Origin: Flavobacterium tegetincola DSM 22377 | Lineage (GTDB): Bacteria > Bacteroidota > Bacteroidia > Flavobacteriales > Flavobacteriaceae | DNA length: 64,000 bases | Direction of reading: 5' to 3' | Assembly: GCF_000425485.1 (NCBI RefSeq) | Contig: NZ_KE384385.1 | Span: 143,105-207,104, forward strand | In this document: positions 35,125 through 43,223 of the stretch, one piece after another | Numbering within the stretch: the stretch's first letter is position 1 | How the letters are laid out: each line of letters starts with the position of its first letter | Made by a program: the position numbers and the translations under genes | Notes under the pieces: generated by a model | What the model was told of the DNA's origin: nothing | The model's input: the letters and a program-made list of their open reading frames with translations, nothing else | Databases searched by the model: none

Positions 35125-37926
35125 ATGGATAGGTTTTCATTTTTAAATGCAGCTCACACAGAATTCTTTGGCGAATTATACGACCAATATTTAGCAAATC
35201 CTGACAGCGTTGAGCCAAGCTGGAGAAGTTTCTTTCAAGGATTTGATTTTGGCTCTACAACCTATAACGACGAAAGTCCCGCGGTGCAAATGGCGGCTGT
35301 TGCCGCAAATACTCAAGGTCAAGGACAAGATTGTTCGATCGTTTCCAATCAACTTCAAAAGGAATTTAATGTTTTAAATTTAATTGAAGCCTACAGAACG
35401 CGTGGCCACTTGTTTACTAAAACAAACCCAGTTCGCGATAGAAGAACATATCAACCGACATTGGATTTATCAAATTTTGATTTATCTGACAAGGATTTGA
35501 GTACTGTTTTTGATGCTGCAAAAGCACTTAAAATTGCACCTTGTACTTTAAAAGAAATTTTAGGACATCTAGATAACATTTATTGCCAGCATATTGGTGT
35601 GGAATACATGTACATTAGAGATCCTGAAATTCGCAATTGGATTCAAGCAAAAATTGGCTACAATGATAATCTCCCTAAATTTTCTGCAGAGCAGAAGAAA
35701 AATATTTTAGGAAAATTGAACGAAGCCGTTTCTTTTGAAAACTTTTTGCATACCAAATATGTGGGTCAAAAGCGTTTTTCACTTGAAGGTGGAGAATCTT
35801 TAATTCCTGGATTGGATGCTTTAATTGAAGCTGCAGCGGATAAAGGAGTAGAACAATTTGTAATGGGAATGGCACACCGTGGTCGTTTGAGCGTTTTGGC
35901 AAATATTTTTGGCAAAAACACACAAGACATTTTCTCTGAATTTGACGGAAAAGACTACGACGACGACGCTCTTTTTGACGGTGACGTAAAATACCATTTG
36001 GGACTTACAGCTGACAGAAAAACAAAATCAGGCAAAAGCATCAATATCAATTTAGCACCAAACCCTTCGCATTTAGAAACGGTTGGAGCTGTAATTGAAG
36101 GAATTACGCGTGCTAAACAGGATCATTACTTTCCTAATGACAATTCTAAAGTTTTACCAATCGCACTTCACGGAGATGCAGCAGTTGCAGGACAAGGAAT
36201 TGTGTATGAAATTGTGCAAATGGCACAGTTGGAAGGTTATAAAACAGGCGGAACAATTCATATCGTGGTAAATAATCAAGTTGGATTTACAACAAATTAT
36301 TTAGACGCAAGATCATCGACATATTGTACTGATATTGCAAAAGTAACTTTGTCTCCGGTATTGCATGTTAATGCAGATGACGCGGAAGCAGTAGTTCACG
36401 CGATGTTATTTGCGCTAGATTTCCGTATGGAATTTGGCCGTGATGTATTTATTGACCTTCTGGGTTATAGAAAATACGGACATAATGAAGGTGACGAACC
36501 TCGTTTTACACAACCAAAATTATATAAACTAATTGCAAAACATCAAAACCCAAGAGACATTTATGCAGCTCAATTGCTCGCTGAAGGTGTAATTCAAGGC
36601 GATTATGTAAAAGAATTAGAAGCAAAATATAAAGCAGATTTAGAAGAAAACCTTGAAGCTTCTCGTAAAAAAGAGCTGACAATCATTACGCCTTTTATGC
36701 AAAATGAATGGCAAGGATTCGCGCAAGCAGAATTAGCTGAAATGATTCAGAAAGTAGACACTACTTTTTCTAAAGAAACTTTGACAGACATTGCAAAGGT
36801 GATTACCACTTTGCCAGAAGATAAAAAGTTTTTCAACAAAATTCAGAAGTTGATTAACGACCGAAAATCGATGTTCTTCGAAAGCGATAAGTTGGATTGG
36901 GCTATGGCCGAATTATTGGCTTATGGCTCATTACTAACTGAAGGATACGACGTTAGAATGTCCGGTCAAGACGTGGAAAGAGGTACATTCTCGCACCGTC
37001 ATGCCGTTATAAAATCAGAAGATTCAGAAGAACGCATCATTTTATTGAATCAATTGAATGCAAATTCAGACAATTCAAATGGTAAATTTAGAATCTACAA
37101 TTCATTACTTTCAGAATACGGAGTAGTTGGATTTGATTACGGTTATGCTTTGGCAAGTCCGAAAACATTGACCATTTGGGAAGCACAATTTGGAGATTTC
37201 AGCAATGGAGCTCAAATTATGTTGGATCAATATATTTCTGCTGCAGAAGATAAATGGAACAATCAAAACGGTTTGGTAATGTTATTGCCACACGGTTATG
37301 AAGGTCAAGGAGCGGAACATTCGTCTGCAAGAATGGAGCGTTATTTACAAATGGGTGCAACAGACAACATGTTTATTGCCGATTGTACAACTCCAGCCAA
37401 CTTTTTTCACTTGTTAAGAAGACAAATGAAAACGACGTTTAGAAAACCATTAATTGTCTTTACTCCAAAAAGTTTATTGCGTCATCCATCCGTAGTTTCT
37501 ACAGTGGACGAATTTGCAAACGGAAGTTTCCAAGAAGTATTGGACGATCCAATTGCAGACAAAAAATTAGTGAAATCATTAGTTTTCTGTACCGGTAAAT
37601 TCTATTATGATTTAGTTGCAGAAAGAGAAGCAAACGGCAGAACGGATGTAGCTTTTATTAGAATCGAGCAATTATTTCCATTACCAGTGGAGCAATTAAA
37701 AGCCGTTATTGCAAGTTATCCAAATGCGGACGATTACGTTTGGGCTCAAGAAGAACCAAAAAACATGGGAGCTTATAGCTTTATGTTGATGAACTTCGAC
37801 TTGGTAAAATTGCGTTTGGCATCTTTAAAAGCATACAGTGCTCCAGCGGCAGGAAGTTACGCACGTTCTAAAAAACGTCACGCTTCAGCAATAGCCATGG
37901 TTTTTGACAAAAATTTATTTAATTAA
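35125..37926 (+). CDS. sucA: 2-oxoglutarate dehydrogenase E1 component
   Basis: 933 residues. The E1 start is typical: FLNAAHTEFFGELYDQYLANPDSVEPSWRSFF in form. Thiamine diphosphate sites include HRGRLSVLANIFGK, the GDAAVAGQGIVYE region with the GDG-type motif variant, and NNQVGFTT. The C-terminal transketolase-like half has GQDVERGTFSHRHAV and PHGYEGQGAEHSSARMER. It decarboxylates 2-oxoglutarate and passes the succinyl group to the lipoyl group of SucB in the citric acid cycle. sucB follows after 82 bases. Confidence 0.97.
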   Translation: MDRFSFLNAAHTEFFGELYDQYLANPDSVEPSWRSFFQGFDFGSTTYNDESPAVQMAAVAANTQGQGQDCSIVSNQLQKEFNVLNLIEAYRTRGHLFTKTNPVRDRRTYQPTLDLSNFDLSDKDLSTVFDAAKALKIAPCTLKEILGHLDNIYCQHIGVEYMYIRDPEIRNWIQAKIGYNDNLPKFSAEQKKNILGKLNEAVSFENFLHTKYVGQKRFSLEGGESLIPGLDALIEAAADKGVEQFVMGMAHRGRLSVLANIFGKNTQDIFSEFDGKDYDDDALFDGDVKYHLGLTADRKTKSGKSININLAPNPSHLETVGAVIEGITRAKQDHYFPNDNSKVLPIALHGDAAVAGQGIVYEIVQMAQLEGYKTGGTIHIVVNNQVGFTTNYLDARSSTYCTDIAKVTLSPVLHVNADDAEAVVHAMLFALDFRMEFGRDVFIDLLGYRKYGHNEGDEPRFTQPKLYKLIAKHQNPRDIYAAQLLAEGVIQGDYVKELEAKYKADLEENLEASRKKELTIITPFMQNEWQGFAQAELAEMIQKVDTTFSKETLTDIAKVITTLPEDKKFFNKIQKLINDRKSMFFESDKLDWAMAELLAYGSLLTEGYDVRMSGQDVERGTFSHRHAVIKSEDSEERIILLNQLNANSDNSNGKFRIYNSLLSEYGVVGFDYGYALASPKTLTIWEAQFGDFSNGAQIMLDQYISAAEDKWNNQNGLVMLLPHGYEGQGAEHSSARMERYLQMGATDNMFIADCTTPANFFHLLRRQMKTTFRKPLIVFTPKSLLRHPSVVSTVDEFANGSFQEVLDDPIADKKLVKSLVFCTGKFYYDLVAEREANGRTDVAFIRIEQLFPLPVEQLKAVIASYPNADDYVWAQEEPKNMGAYSFMLMNFDLVKLRLASLKAYSAPAAGSYARSKKRHASAIAMVFDKNLFN

Positions 37927-38008
37927 AATATTAGTTTCAGGTTTAAAGTTTAGAATTCCACTTGGCAATTTTAAACTTTAAATCTATAACCTTTTAACCT
38001 AAAAGAAC

Positions 38009-39244
38009 ATGATTTTAGAAATGAAAGTCCCTTCACCAGGGGAATCAATCACAGAAGTTGAAATTGCAACTTGGTTGGTAAAAGATGGTGACTATGTAGA
38101 AAAAGACCAAGCAATTGCTGAAGTGGATTCTGATAAAGCAACTTTAGAATTACCTGCTGAAGAAAGCGGAATCATTACGCTAAAAGCAGAAGAAGGTGAT
38201 GCAGTAGCAGTTGGCGCTGTAGTATGTTTGATTGATACTTCAGCAGCAAAGCCTGGTGCTTCAGACGCGGCTCCAGTAGCAGAGACTAAAAAAGAAGAGG
38301 CTAAAGTGGAAGCTCCAAAAGCAGAAGTAAAGAAAGAAGCGCCACAAGCAGCTGCTGCAACTTACGCTTCTGGAACACCATCTCCGGCAGCTCGTAAAAT
38401 TTTAGATGAAAAAAATATTCCTACTTCTGATATAAAAGGAACAGGAAAAGACGGAAGAATTACTAAAGATGATGCTGTAAATGCAGTACCTTCAATGGGA
38501 ACTCCAACAGGCGGAAGCCGTGGTTCAGAGCGTTCTAAACTTTCTATGTTGCGTAGAAAAGTGGCAGAACGTTTAGTAGCCGCAAAAAATGAAACAGCAA
38601 TGTTGACTACATTTAATGAAGTAAACATGACGCCTATCAACAAAATCCGTAACGAATACAAAGATGCCTTTAAAGCAAAACACGCTGGTGTTGGTTTAGG
38701 ATATATGTCTTTCTTTACAAAAGCAGTTACGAGAGCATTGCAAATGTATCCTGATGTAAACTCAATGATGGACGGCGATTATAAAGTAGCGTACGATTTC
38801 TGCGATATTTCAATTGCAGTATCAGGACCTAAAGGTTTGATGGTTCCTGTAGTTCGTAATGCTGAAAACTTGACGTTCCGCGGTGTTGAAGCGGAAATCA
38901 AAAGATTAGCAATCAGAGCGCGTGACGGACAAATTACTGTTGACGATATGACTGGTGGAACATTTACCATTACAAATGGTGGTGTCTTTGGAAGTATGTT
39001 ATCTACGCCAATTATCAATCCTCCTCAATCTGGGATTTTAGGAATGCACAACATTATTGAGCGTCCAATTGCCGTAAACGGTAAAGTGGAAATTCACCCA
39101 ATGATGTACGTGGCACTTTCTTATGACCATAGAATTATCGACGGTCGTGAGTCTGTTGGTTTCCTAGTTGCGATTAAAGAAGCGTTAGAAAATCCGTTAG
39201 AATTGTTGTTGAATGGAGATGCTAAAAAAGCATTTGAGTTGTAA
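38009..39244 (+). CDS. sucB: Dihydrolipoyllysine-residue succinyltransferase, 2-oxoglutarate dehydrogenase E2
   Basis: 411 residues. N-terminal lipoyl domain with the modified Lys in [14 protein letters not shown], an Ala/Lys/Glu-rich linker (about 85-115), the peripheral E1/E3-binding domain ([13 protein letters not shown]), and the acyltransferase core with the active-site [11 protein letters not shown] near the end. It forms the core of the 2-oxoglutarate dehydrogenase complex. Its last 24 codons, together with the 3' untranslated region and terminator, are present twice more downstream (41530-41678 and 42387-42528), with accessory genes between. The intact copy is this one. Confidence 0.97.
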   Translation: MILEMKVPSPGESITEVEIATWLVKDGDYVEKDQAIAEVDSDKATLELPAEESGIITLKAEEGDAVAVGAVVCLIDTSAAKPGASDAAPVAETKKEEAKVEAPKAEVKKEAPQAAAATYASGTPSPAARKILDEKNIPTSDIKGTGKDGRITKDDAVNAVPSMGTPTGGSRGSERSKLSMLRRKVAERLVAAKNETAMLTTFNEVNMTPINKIRNEYKDAFKAKHAGVGLGYMSFFTKAVTRALQMYPDVNSMMDGDYKVAYDFCDISIAVSGPKGLMVPVVRNAENLTFRGVEAEIKRLAIRARDGQITVDDMTGGTFTITNGGVFGSMLSTPIINPPQSGILGMHNIIERPIAVNGKVEIHPMMYVALSYDHRIIDGRESVGFLVAIKEALENPLELLLNGDAKKAFEL

Positions 39245-39288
39245 AATTCCAATATTGTCAATTTGAATTCATTTCAAATTCTAAATAC

Positions 39289-39321
39289 AAATCCCGTTTC
39301 AATTGAAACGGGATTTTTTTT
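39289..39321 (+). terminator. Terminator of sucB (first of three copies)
   Basis: AAATCCCGTTTCA / TGAAACGGGATTT with a run of eight T. The same hairpin recurs at 41644 and 42496. Confidence 0.93.
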
Positions 39322-39395
39322 GTTTACAAACCCCGCATTAAGCAATAAAAAAAAACACAAATATTACCGAAAAATCAAATAAACACAAAATAAAT

Positions 39396-39427
39396 TTTGT
39401 ATAAACAAATAATAAATATTATATTTA
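39396..39427 (+). promoter_or_regulatory. Candidate promoter of the phase-variable lipoprotein gene
   Basis: TTTG (39396-39399), 20 bases, then TATATTTA (39420-39427), one base off TAnnTTTG. It would start transcription near 39434 and give a leader of about 23 bases to the ATG at 39457, the codon just before the AAAG repeat tract. Confidence 0.45.
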
Positions 39428-39458
39428 ACATAATTTAATACTTAACATAAAATGTTAT

Positions 39459-39490
<32 letters not shown>

Positions 39491-39502
39491 TGGCTGTTTT
39501 AC

Positions 39503-40909
39503 TTGCTGATTCCACTTTTATTTTTTGGTTGTCAAATTGATGAAGTTGAATTACCGTCAAGCAAAAAAAGTGAGTATCAATTTAAGAAAATTTCTTTAGA
39601 AGAAGTAAAAAGCACAGCTCCCGAAATTATTGACCGATTAAACAAGTTAAAAAGTCAGGATACCCAAAAGGACTCCAACCCGTTAAGTCGAATTGTTAAA
39701 ATTCATGATTTTGAAGTAGATACTGAAAATGTTTATTTCTTGCAGAACAATAATTATCGTTCCTACACTTTTTTGATAACACGAGAGGGCGAGAAAAGTT
39801 TGACTGAAAATTTAGTTTTAAGTAGCGAAAGCGACGGAACTTTTAATGAAGTTATTTTCGGTTACGAATTAACGAAAGAAGAACAACAAAAATTTCAAAT
39901 GGGTCTATATGTTGATTTTGCAGGGAAAATATTTGTTGAAAACCTAGTTAAAGGTACATCTGCTACTACTATATTAAGCAGAGGACGTAATATGGCACTG
40001 GACTGCTTAACGGAGCAGATTGTTTTAATTCCCTCTACTCCTTGTGATAGTAGTGATAATCACGAATTTGGTACTGGATGCACGTGGGAAGGTCTTCCGG
40101 AGGGCCCTCAACCAGCTGTTATCGTGATGACTTATAATTTAGATTGTATCAATTCAGGAAGCGGTGGAGCTACTCCTGGTAATGGTGGAAGTCCTGGAGG
40201 CGGAGGACTAACTCCGGTGGTTACAGTTCCTGTTTTTCCGTCTACCAAACCCGTTCAACCTTGTATTGCTTTAAACAAAAAAAGTCAAAACCCCATTTTC
40301 AAAAATAAAGTGGATGCTTTAAACACTCCTACTGTATTATCCCAACCCAATGAAAATGGATTTGCGGAAAGTAGGAATGCTATTTCGGGTGAAATTGTAT
40401 ATAGCGATTGCACGGCTGAACCACGAACCCATAAACTTATATTTCCAACAACACATAAAATGATTGGCTATGTACATACTCATCAAAATGACTATATAAC
40501 TGATAATGGTATTGCTCATACTGTTAAGATTTTTTCTACACAAGATTTATTTAGATTAATACGTGATTGTAAAAAAAATGCCGTCGATGCTGGATTGAGT
40601 TATGAAGATGCTTATGGTATTATGATTTCTTCTCATGATTCATTTGCTATAAAAATTTTGGATCCTGCAACTACTATATTTAATACTAATTGGACAGAAT
40701 TTGGCAAAGAATATGAGAAAAAAGTTGAAGAATTGGTTGATGCTAATAAACTAAGTTCTATTAACTTACAGATAATGTTTTTAAGGCTGTTAAGTACACA
40801 TGGACTTAGTGATAAAGTAGGACTATTTATAGCTGCTGCAGATAATTTGACAGAATGGAATCGAGTGCAAATACAAAACGGTGATCGTGTAGTTATCCCA
40901 TGTAAATAA
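39503..40909 (+). CDS. Probable phase-variable surface lipoprotein with a JAMM-like HxH...SxxD C-terminal motif; frame now OFF from its ATG
   Basis: 468 residues are open from a TTG at 39503, but that start leaves too short a signal peptide. If one AAAG unit is lost, the ATG at 39457 gives 482 residues with lipobox LFFGC (Cys24) and acidic residues after it, as in surface lipoproteins. The N-terminal half is mixed strand and charged helix. A Gly/Pro-rich linker (GSGGATPGNGGSPGGGG) separates a C-terminal domain with GYVHTH (codons at 40475-40483) and, 18 residues on, FSTQD (about 40532-40546). HxH...SxxD is the zinc-binding pattern of JAMM/MPN metallopeptidases, although the spacing here is longer than usual. 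An enzymatic surface effector is possible. The DUF6705-like gene follows 18 bases later. I do not recognise the full-length family. Confidence 0.7.
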   Translation: MLIPLLFFGCQIDEVELPSSKKSEYQFKKISLEEVKSTAPEIIDRLNKLKSQDTQKDSNPLSRIVKIHDFEVDTENVYFLQNNNYRSYTFLITREGEKSLTENLVLSSESDGTFNEVIFGYELTKEEQQKFQMGLYVDFAGKIFVENLVKGTSATTILSRGRNMALDCLTEQIVLIPSTPCDSSDNHEFGTGCTWEGLPEGPQPAVIVMTYNLDCINSGSGGATPGNGGSPGGGGLTPVVTVPVFPSTKPVQPCIALNKKSQNPIFKNKVDALNTPTVLSQPNENGFAESRNAISGEIVYSDCTAEPRTHKLIFPTTHKMIGYVHTHQNDYITDNGIAHTVKIFSTQDLFRLIRDCKKNAVDAGLSYEDAYGIMISSHDSFAIKILDPATTIFNTNWTEFGKEYEKKVEELVDANKLSSINLQIMFLRLLSTHGLSDKVGLFIAAADNLTEWNRVQIQNGDRVVIPCK

Positions 40910-40927
40910 CAATTAACAAAAATAATT

Positions 40928-41512
40928 ATGAAATATATACTAATAATAAGCATGGTTCTATTACGAGCTTTAAATGCTCAAAGCCAAGAAAATATTGTTT
41001 TACCATTGAATCATGACCCTACTCTTAAAATTCAAAATGGAACATACATAAAAGACATTGACAATATCTATTTACCTTATTTAGGCAATTGGGAAACGCA
41101 ATGGGAAGGTAAAAAAATGACTATTACTATTCAAAAAAATACTAAACAATTATTAACTTTTCCTAATGGCGATTATTACTACGAGGATTATTTGATAATT
41201 AAATTTAGAGTAATAGATCTTGCCACACAATTAGAGTTTGCAAACACGTATGCCATAAGCAATCTTAAAGATGCAAAAATAAGAAGCATAAGTACAGGCA
41301 AATATAATCAACTTTCTTTTCTTTATATGGATCCAGATTTATGTAATAATTCAGGAAAGATTAAATTGATCAGAAATCTTGGCAACCCTAATGAACTTTT
41401 TTATCAATATCGTTTTGATGAATTTTGGATGCCCGACAACTGTCCTTATCTCACACAAGCAGAAATCCCAATTTATATTCCAACTGTGAATGTAACGTTG
41501 ACAAAGCAATAA
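40928..41512 (+). CDS. Secreted DUF6705-like protein, copy 1
   Basis: 194 residues with a signal peptide ending near NAQS. The pattern PLNHD, then GTYIKDIDNIYLPYLGNWETQWEGKKMTI in sequence, then a beta-rich body and NCPYLTQAEIPIYIPTVNVTLTK at the end fits the flavobacterial family I know as DUF6705, secreted proteins often present as repeated genes. It lies 18 bases after the phase-variable lipoprotein gene and is likely co-transcribed. A paralogue is at 41791. Tandem small secreted partners beside a variable surface protein recall immunity proteins of toxin loci, but nothing here proves this. It is followed directly by a sucB-end remnant. Confidence 0.72.
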   Translation: MKYILIISMVLLRALNAQSQENIVLPLNHDPTLKIQNGTYIKDIDNIYLPYLGNWETQWEGKKMTITIQKNTKQLLTFPNGDYYYEDYLIIKFRVIDLATQLEFANTYAISNLKDAKIRSISTGKYNQLSFLYMDPDLCNNSGKIKLIRNLGNPNELFYQYRFDEFWMPDNCPYLTQAEIPIYIPTVNVTLTKQ

Positions 41513-41529
41513 TTTTTTTGCAAGAATTA

Positions 41530-41601
41530 ATCAAAGAAGTGTTAGAAAATCCAATAGATTTATTGATGAACGGTGATGCTAAAAAAGCATTGGAGTTTTA
41601 A
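41530..41601 (+). pseudogene. Remnant of the sucB 3' end, copy 1 (frame intact to stop)
   Basis: 72 bases corresponding to sucB 39173-39244, starting 17 bases after the DUF6705-like stop. It still reads KEVLENPIDLLMNGDAKKALEF and stop in the sucB frame ([22 protein letters not shown] in sucB). The similarity continues through the untranslated region into a copy of the sucB terminator. Confidence 0.92.
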
Positions 41602-41643
41602 AATAGTTTTGTCAATCTGAATTCATTTTCAGATTCTAAATAC

Positions 41644-41678
41644 AAATCCCGTTTCAATCGAAACGGGATTTTTTTTTG
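41644..41678 (+). terminator. Second copy of the sucB terminator
   Basis: AAATCCCGTTTC / GAAACGGGATTT with AATC in the loop instead of AATT, followed by a longer T run. The upstream context TTCTAAATACAAATCCC is also shared with sucB. Confidence 0.92.
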
Positions 41679-41790
41679 CATAAATTTTGACGCATCAGTA
41701 AAACTTTAAAGGAAAGCAAAAAACTAATTAATCCTAAATAATAAAATGTATCTTTAAGAAATGGTTTCATTTTTTCAAACTTGATGAGAT

Positions 41791-42369
41791 ATGATAAATA
41801 ATATAGTTTGCATTTTACTTCTAATGAGTTTCAATGTTCAAAGTCAGCAAGGCAACATTTTACCTCTTAGTCACGACCTATTATCTACAGAAAATGGTGA
41901 TTACGTAAAAGACATTGACAATGTCTATTTACCTTATTTAGGCAATTGGGAAACACAATGGGAAGGTAAAAAAATGGATGTAAGTATCCAAAAAAGCACT
42001 AAACAATTAATAACTTCCCCCAATGGTAACTATTACTATAAGGATTACTTAATAATCAAATTTAGAGTGATAGATCTTACCACACAATTAGAGTTTGCAA
42101 ATACGTATGGCATTAGCAATCTTAAAGATGCAAAAATAACAAGCATAAGTACAGGCAAAGACAATCAAATTTATTTTCTCTACATGGATCCAGATTTATG
42201 TAATAATACAGGAAAAATTAAATTGATCAGAAATCTTGGCAACCCTAATGAACTTTTTTATCAATATCGTTTTGATGAATTTTGGATGCCCGACAACTGT
42301 CCTTATCTCACACAAGCAGAAATCCCAATTTATATTCCAACCGTGAATGTAACTTTGACAAAGCAATAA
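41791..42369 (+). CDS. Secreted DUF6705-like protein, copy 2
   Basis: 192 residues, clear paralogue of the gene at 40928. Signal peptide ends near VQSQ. The first third differs in many positions (DLLSTENGDYVKDIDNVYLPYLG) while the last 190 or so bases are almost identical to copy 1, with about four differences by eye, and the match runs on into the sucB remnant. This uneven divergence suggests recombination or gene conversion between the copies after duplication. It has about 110 bases of its own upstream DNA and its own terminator, so it may be expressed separately from copy 1. Confidence 0.75.
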   Translation: MINNIVCILLLMSFNVQSQQGNILPLSHDLLSTENGDYVKDIDNVYLPYLGNWETQWEGKKMDVSIQKSTKQLITSPNGNYYYKDYLIIKFRVIDLTTQLEFANTYGISNLKDAKITSISTGKDNQIYFLYMDPDLCNNTGKIKLIRNLGNPNELFYQYRFDEFWMPDNCPYLTQAEIPIYIPTVNVTLTKQ

Positions 42370-42386
42370 TTTTTTTGCAAGAATTA

Positions 42387-42458
42387 ATCAAAGAAGCGTT
42401 AGAAAATCCAATAGAATTGTTGCTGAATGGTGATGCTAAAAATCATTGGAGTTATAAA
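42387..42458 (+). pseudogene. Remnant of the sucB 3' end, copy 2 (frameshifted)
   Basis: The same sucB segment as at 41530, but one base is lost near GATGCTAAAAATCATTGG, so the frame no longer reaches the sucB stop. Loss of frame fits a non-coding leftover. It begins 17 bases after the second DUF6705-like stop, exactly as in copy 1. Confidence 0.9.
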
Positions 42459-42495
42459 ATTTGTCAATCTGAATTCATTTTAGATTCTAAATACA

Positions 42496-42528
42496 AAATC
42501 CCGTTTCAATTGAAACGGGATTTTTTTT
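42496..42528 (+). terminator. Third copy of the sucB terminator
   Basis: AAATCCCGTTTCA / TGAAACGGGATTT and eight T, identical in the stem to the sucB terminator. Confidence 0.93.
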
Positions 42529-42549
42529 GTTTTCCAAAGTTGGAATAAA

Positions 42550-43089
42550 TTAATCTCTCTTTATTTCATGACCGACAAATTCTTCTAAAACTGCGAAGAT
42601 TTCATCAATAGGAAGCGCTTCAAAATCGGGATGTGTTTTTAAGAAAGTAGCATTCAGTTCAATTAGGTTTTCTTCTAATTCAAAGAAAGCTTCGTTGTTT
42701 AAAGAATCTCTCACAGGATTTACACCGTCCAATTTTCCTTTTAGAAATTTAGTCAATTTTACGCTACTCATCAATTTGACTTTTTTGGATTGCTGTTGAA
42801 AGTATTCCAAATGTTTTTCAGCACCAATTAATGCCAAACCTTCTTCAATCAGTTCGTTCAGTTCTTTGTCCCAACCGGATTGATGCACAAACTGTGCAAA
42901 ACCTCCTTGGGAATTATGAGTCCAATAATAATCCAAATAGTAGCTCATAATCGCATCTTCATGAATCAATTCATCCGAAACACCTTCTTCCCGAAGCAAA
43001 TTGACAATGGAAATATTGGAGTGAATGATGTCTTGCACATTTTCACTATTCATTGCCGTTTCTGAAACTAAAATTTTACCGAATTCCAT
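42550..43089 (-). CDS. DMP19/DUF4375-like protein
   Basis: 179 residues from the ATG at 43089; a frame opening at 43116 adds nine residues of low similarity to anything. No signal peptide. The central stretch AIMSYYLDYYWTHNSQGGFAQFVHQSGW with YY...NGGF-type spacing matches the DMP19-like (DUF4375) family, followed by a long helix EEGLALIGAEKHLEYFQQ. The Neisseria member is a DNA mimic, but most family members are uncharacterised and no acidic mimic surface is obvious here. It converges on the duplicated sucB region and marks its right border. Confidence 0.75.
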   Translation of the reverse strand: MEFGKILVSETAMNSENVQDIIHSNISIVNLLREEGVSDELIHEDAIMSYYLDYYWTHNSQGGFAQFVHQSGWDKELNELIEEGLALIGAEKHLEYFQQQSKKVKLMSSVKLTKFLKGKLDGVNPVRDSLNNEAFFELEENLIELNATFLKTHPDFEALPIDEIFAVLEEFVGHEIKRD

Positions 43090-43172
43090 TTGATTGTTAT
43101 TTAATGTGTTTTGCAAATTTCACAAAATTTGTTCAGTTTCTACGTATTTATTTGCATTACTTGACCTAAAAC

Positions 43173-43202
43173 AAAAAAGCTGTACTTGAAATAGTACAGC
43201 TT
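43173..43202 (-). terminator. Terminator after the secreted peptidase gene
   Basis: On the minus strand AAGCTGTACT / AGTACAGCTT is followed by six T; it lies 22 bases beyond the stop. Confidence 0.8.
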
Positions 43203-43223
43203 ATTAATAGAATTAAAGAAATT

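Noticed and set aside
39503..39532. TTG at 39503 as the start of the lipoprotein
   Set aside because: It gives only nine residues before the lipobox Cys and no basic n-region, whereas the ATG at 39457 plus a one-unit shorter repeat tract gives a complete signal peptide and fits a promoter.
42282..42548. Open frame running from the second DUF6705-like gene through the sucB remnant
   Set aside because: It is an out-of-frame reading of the gene end joined to the frameshifted sucB remnant and the terminator; no start site or coding character of its own.
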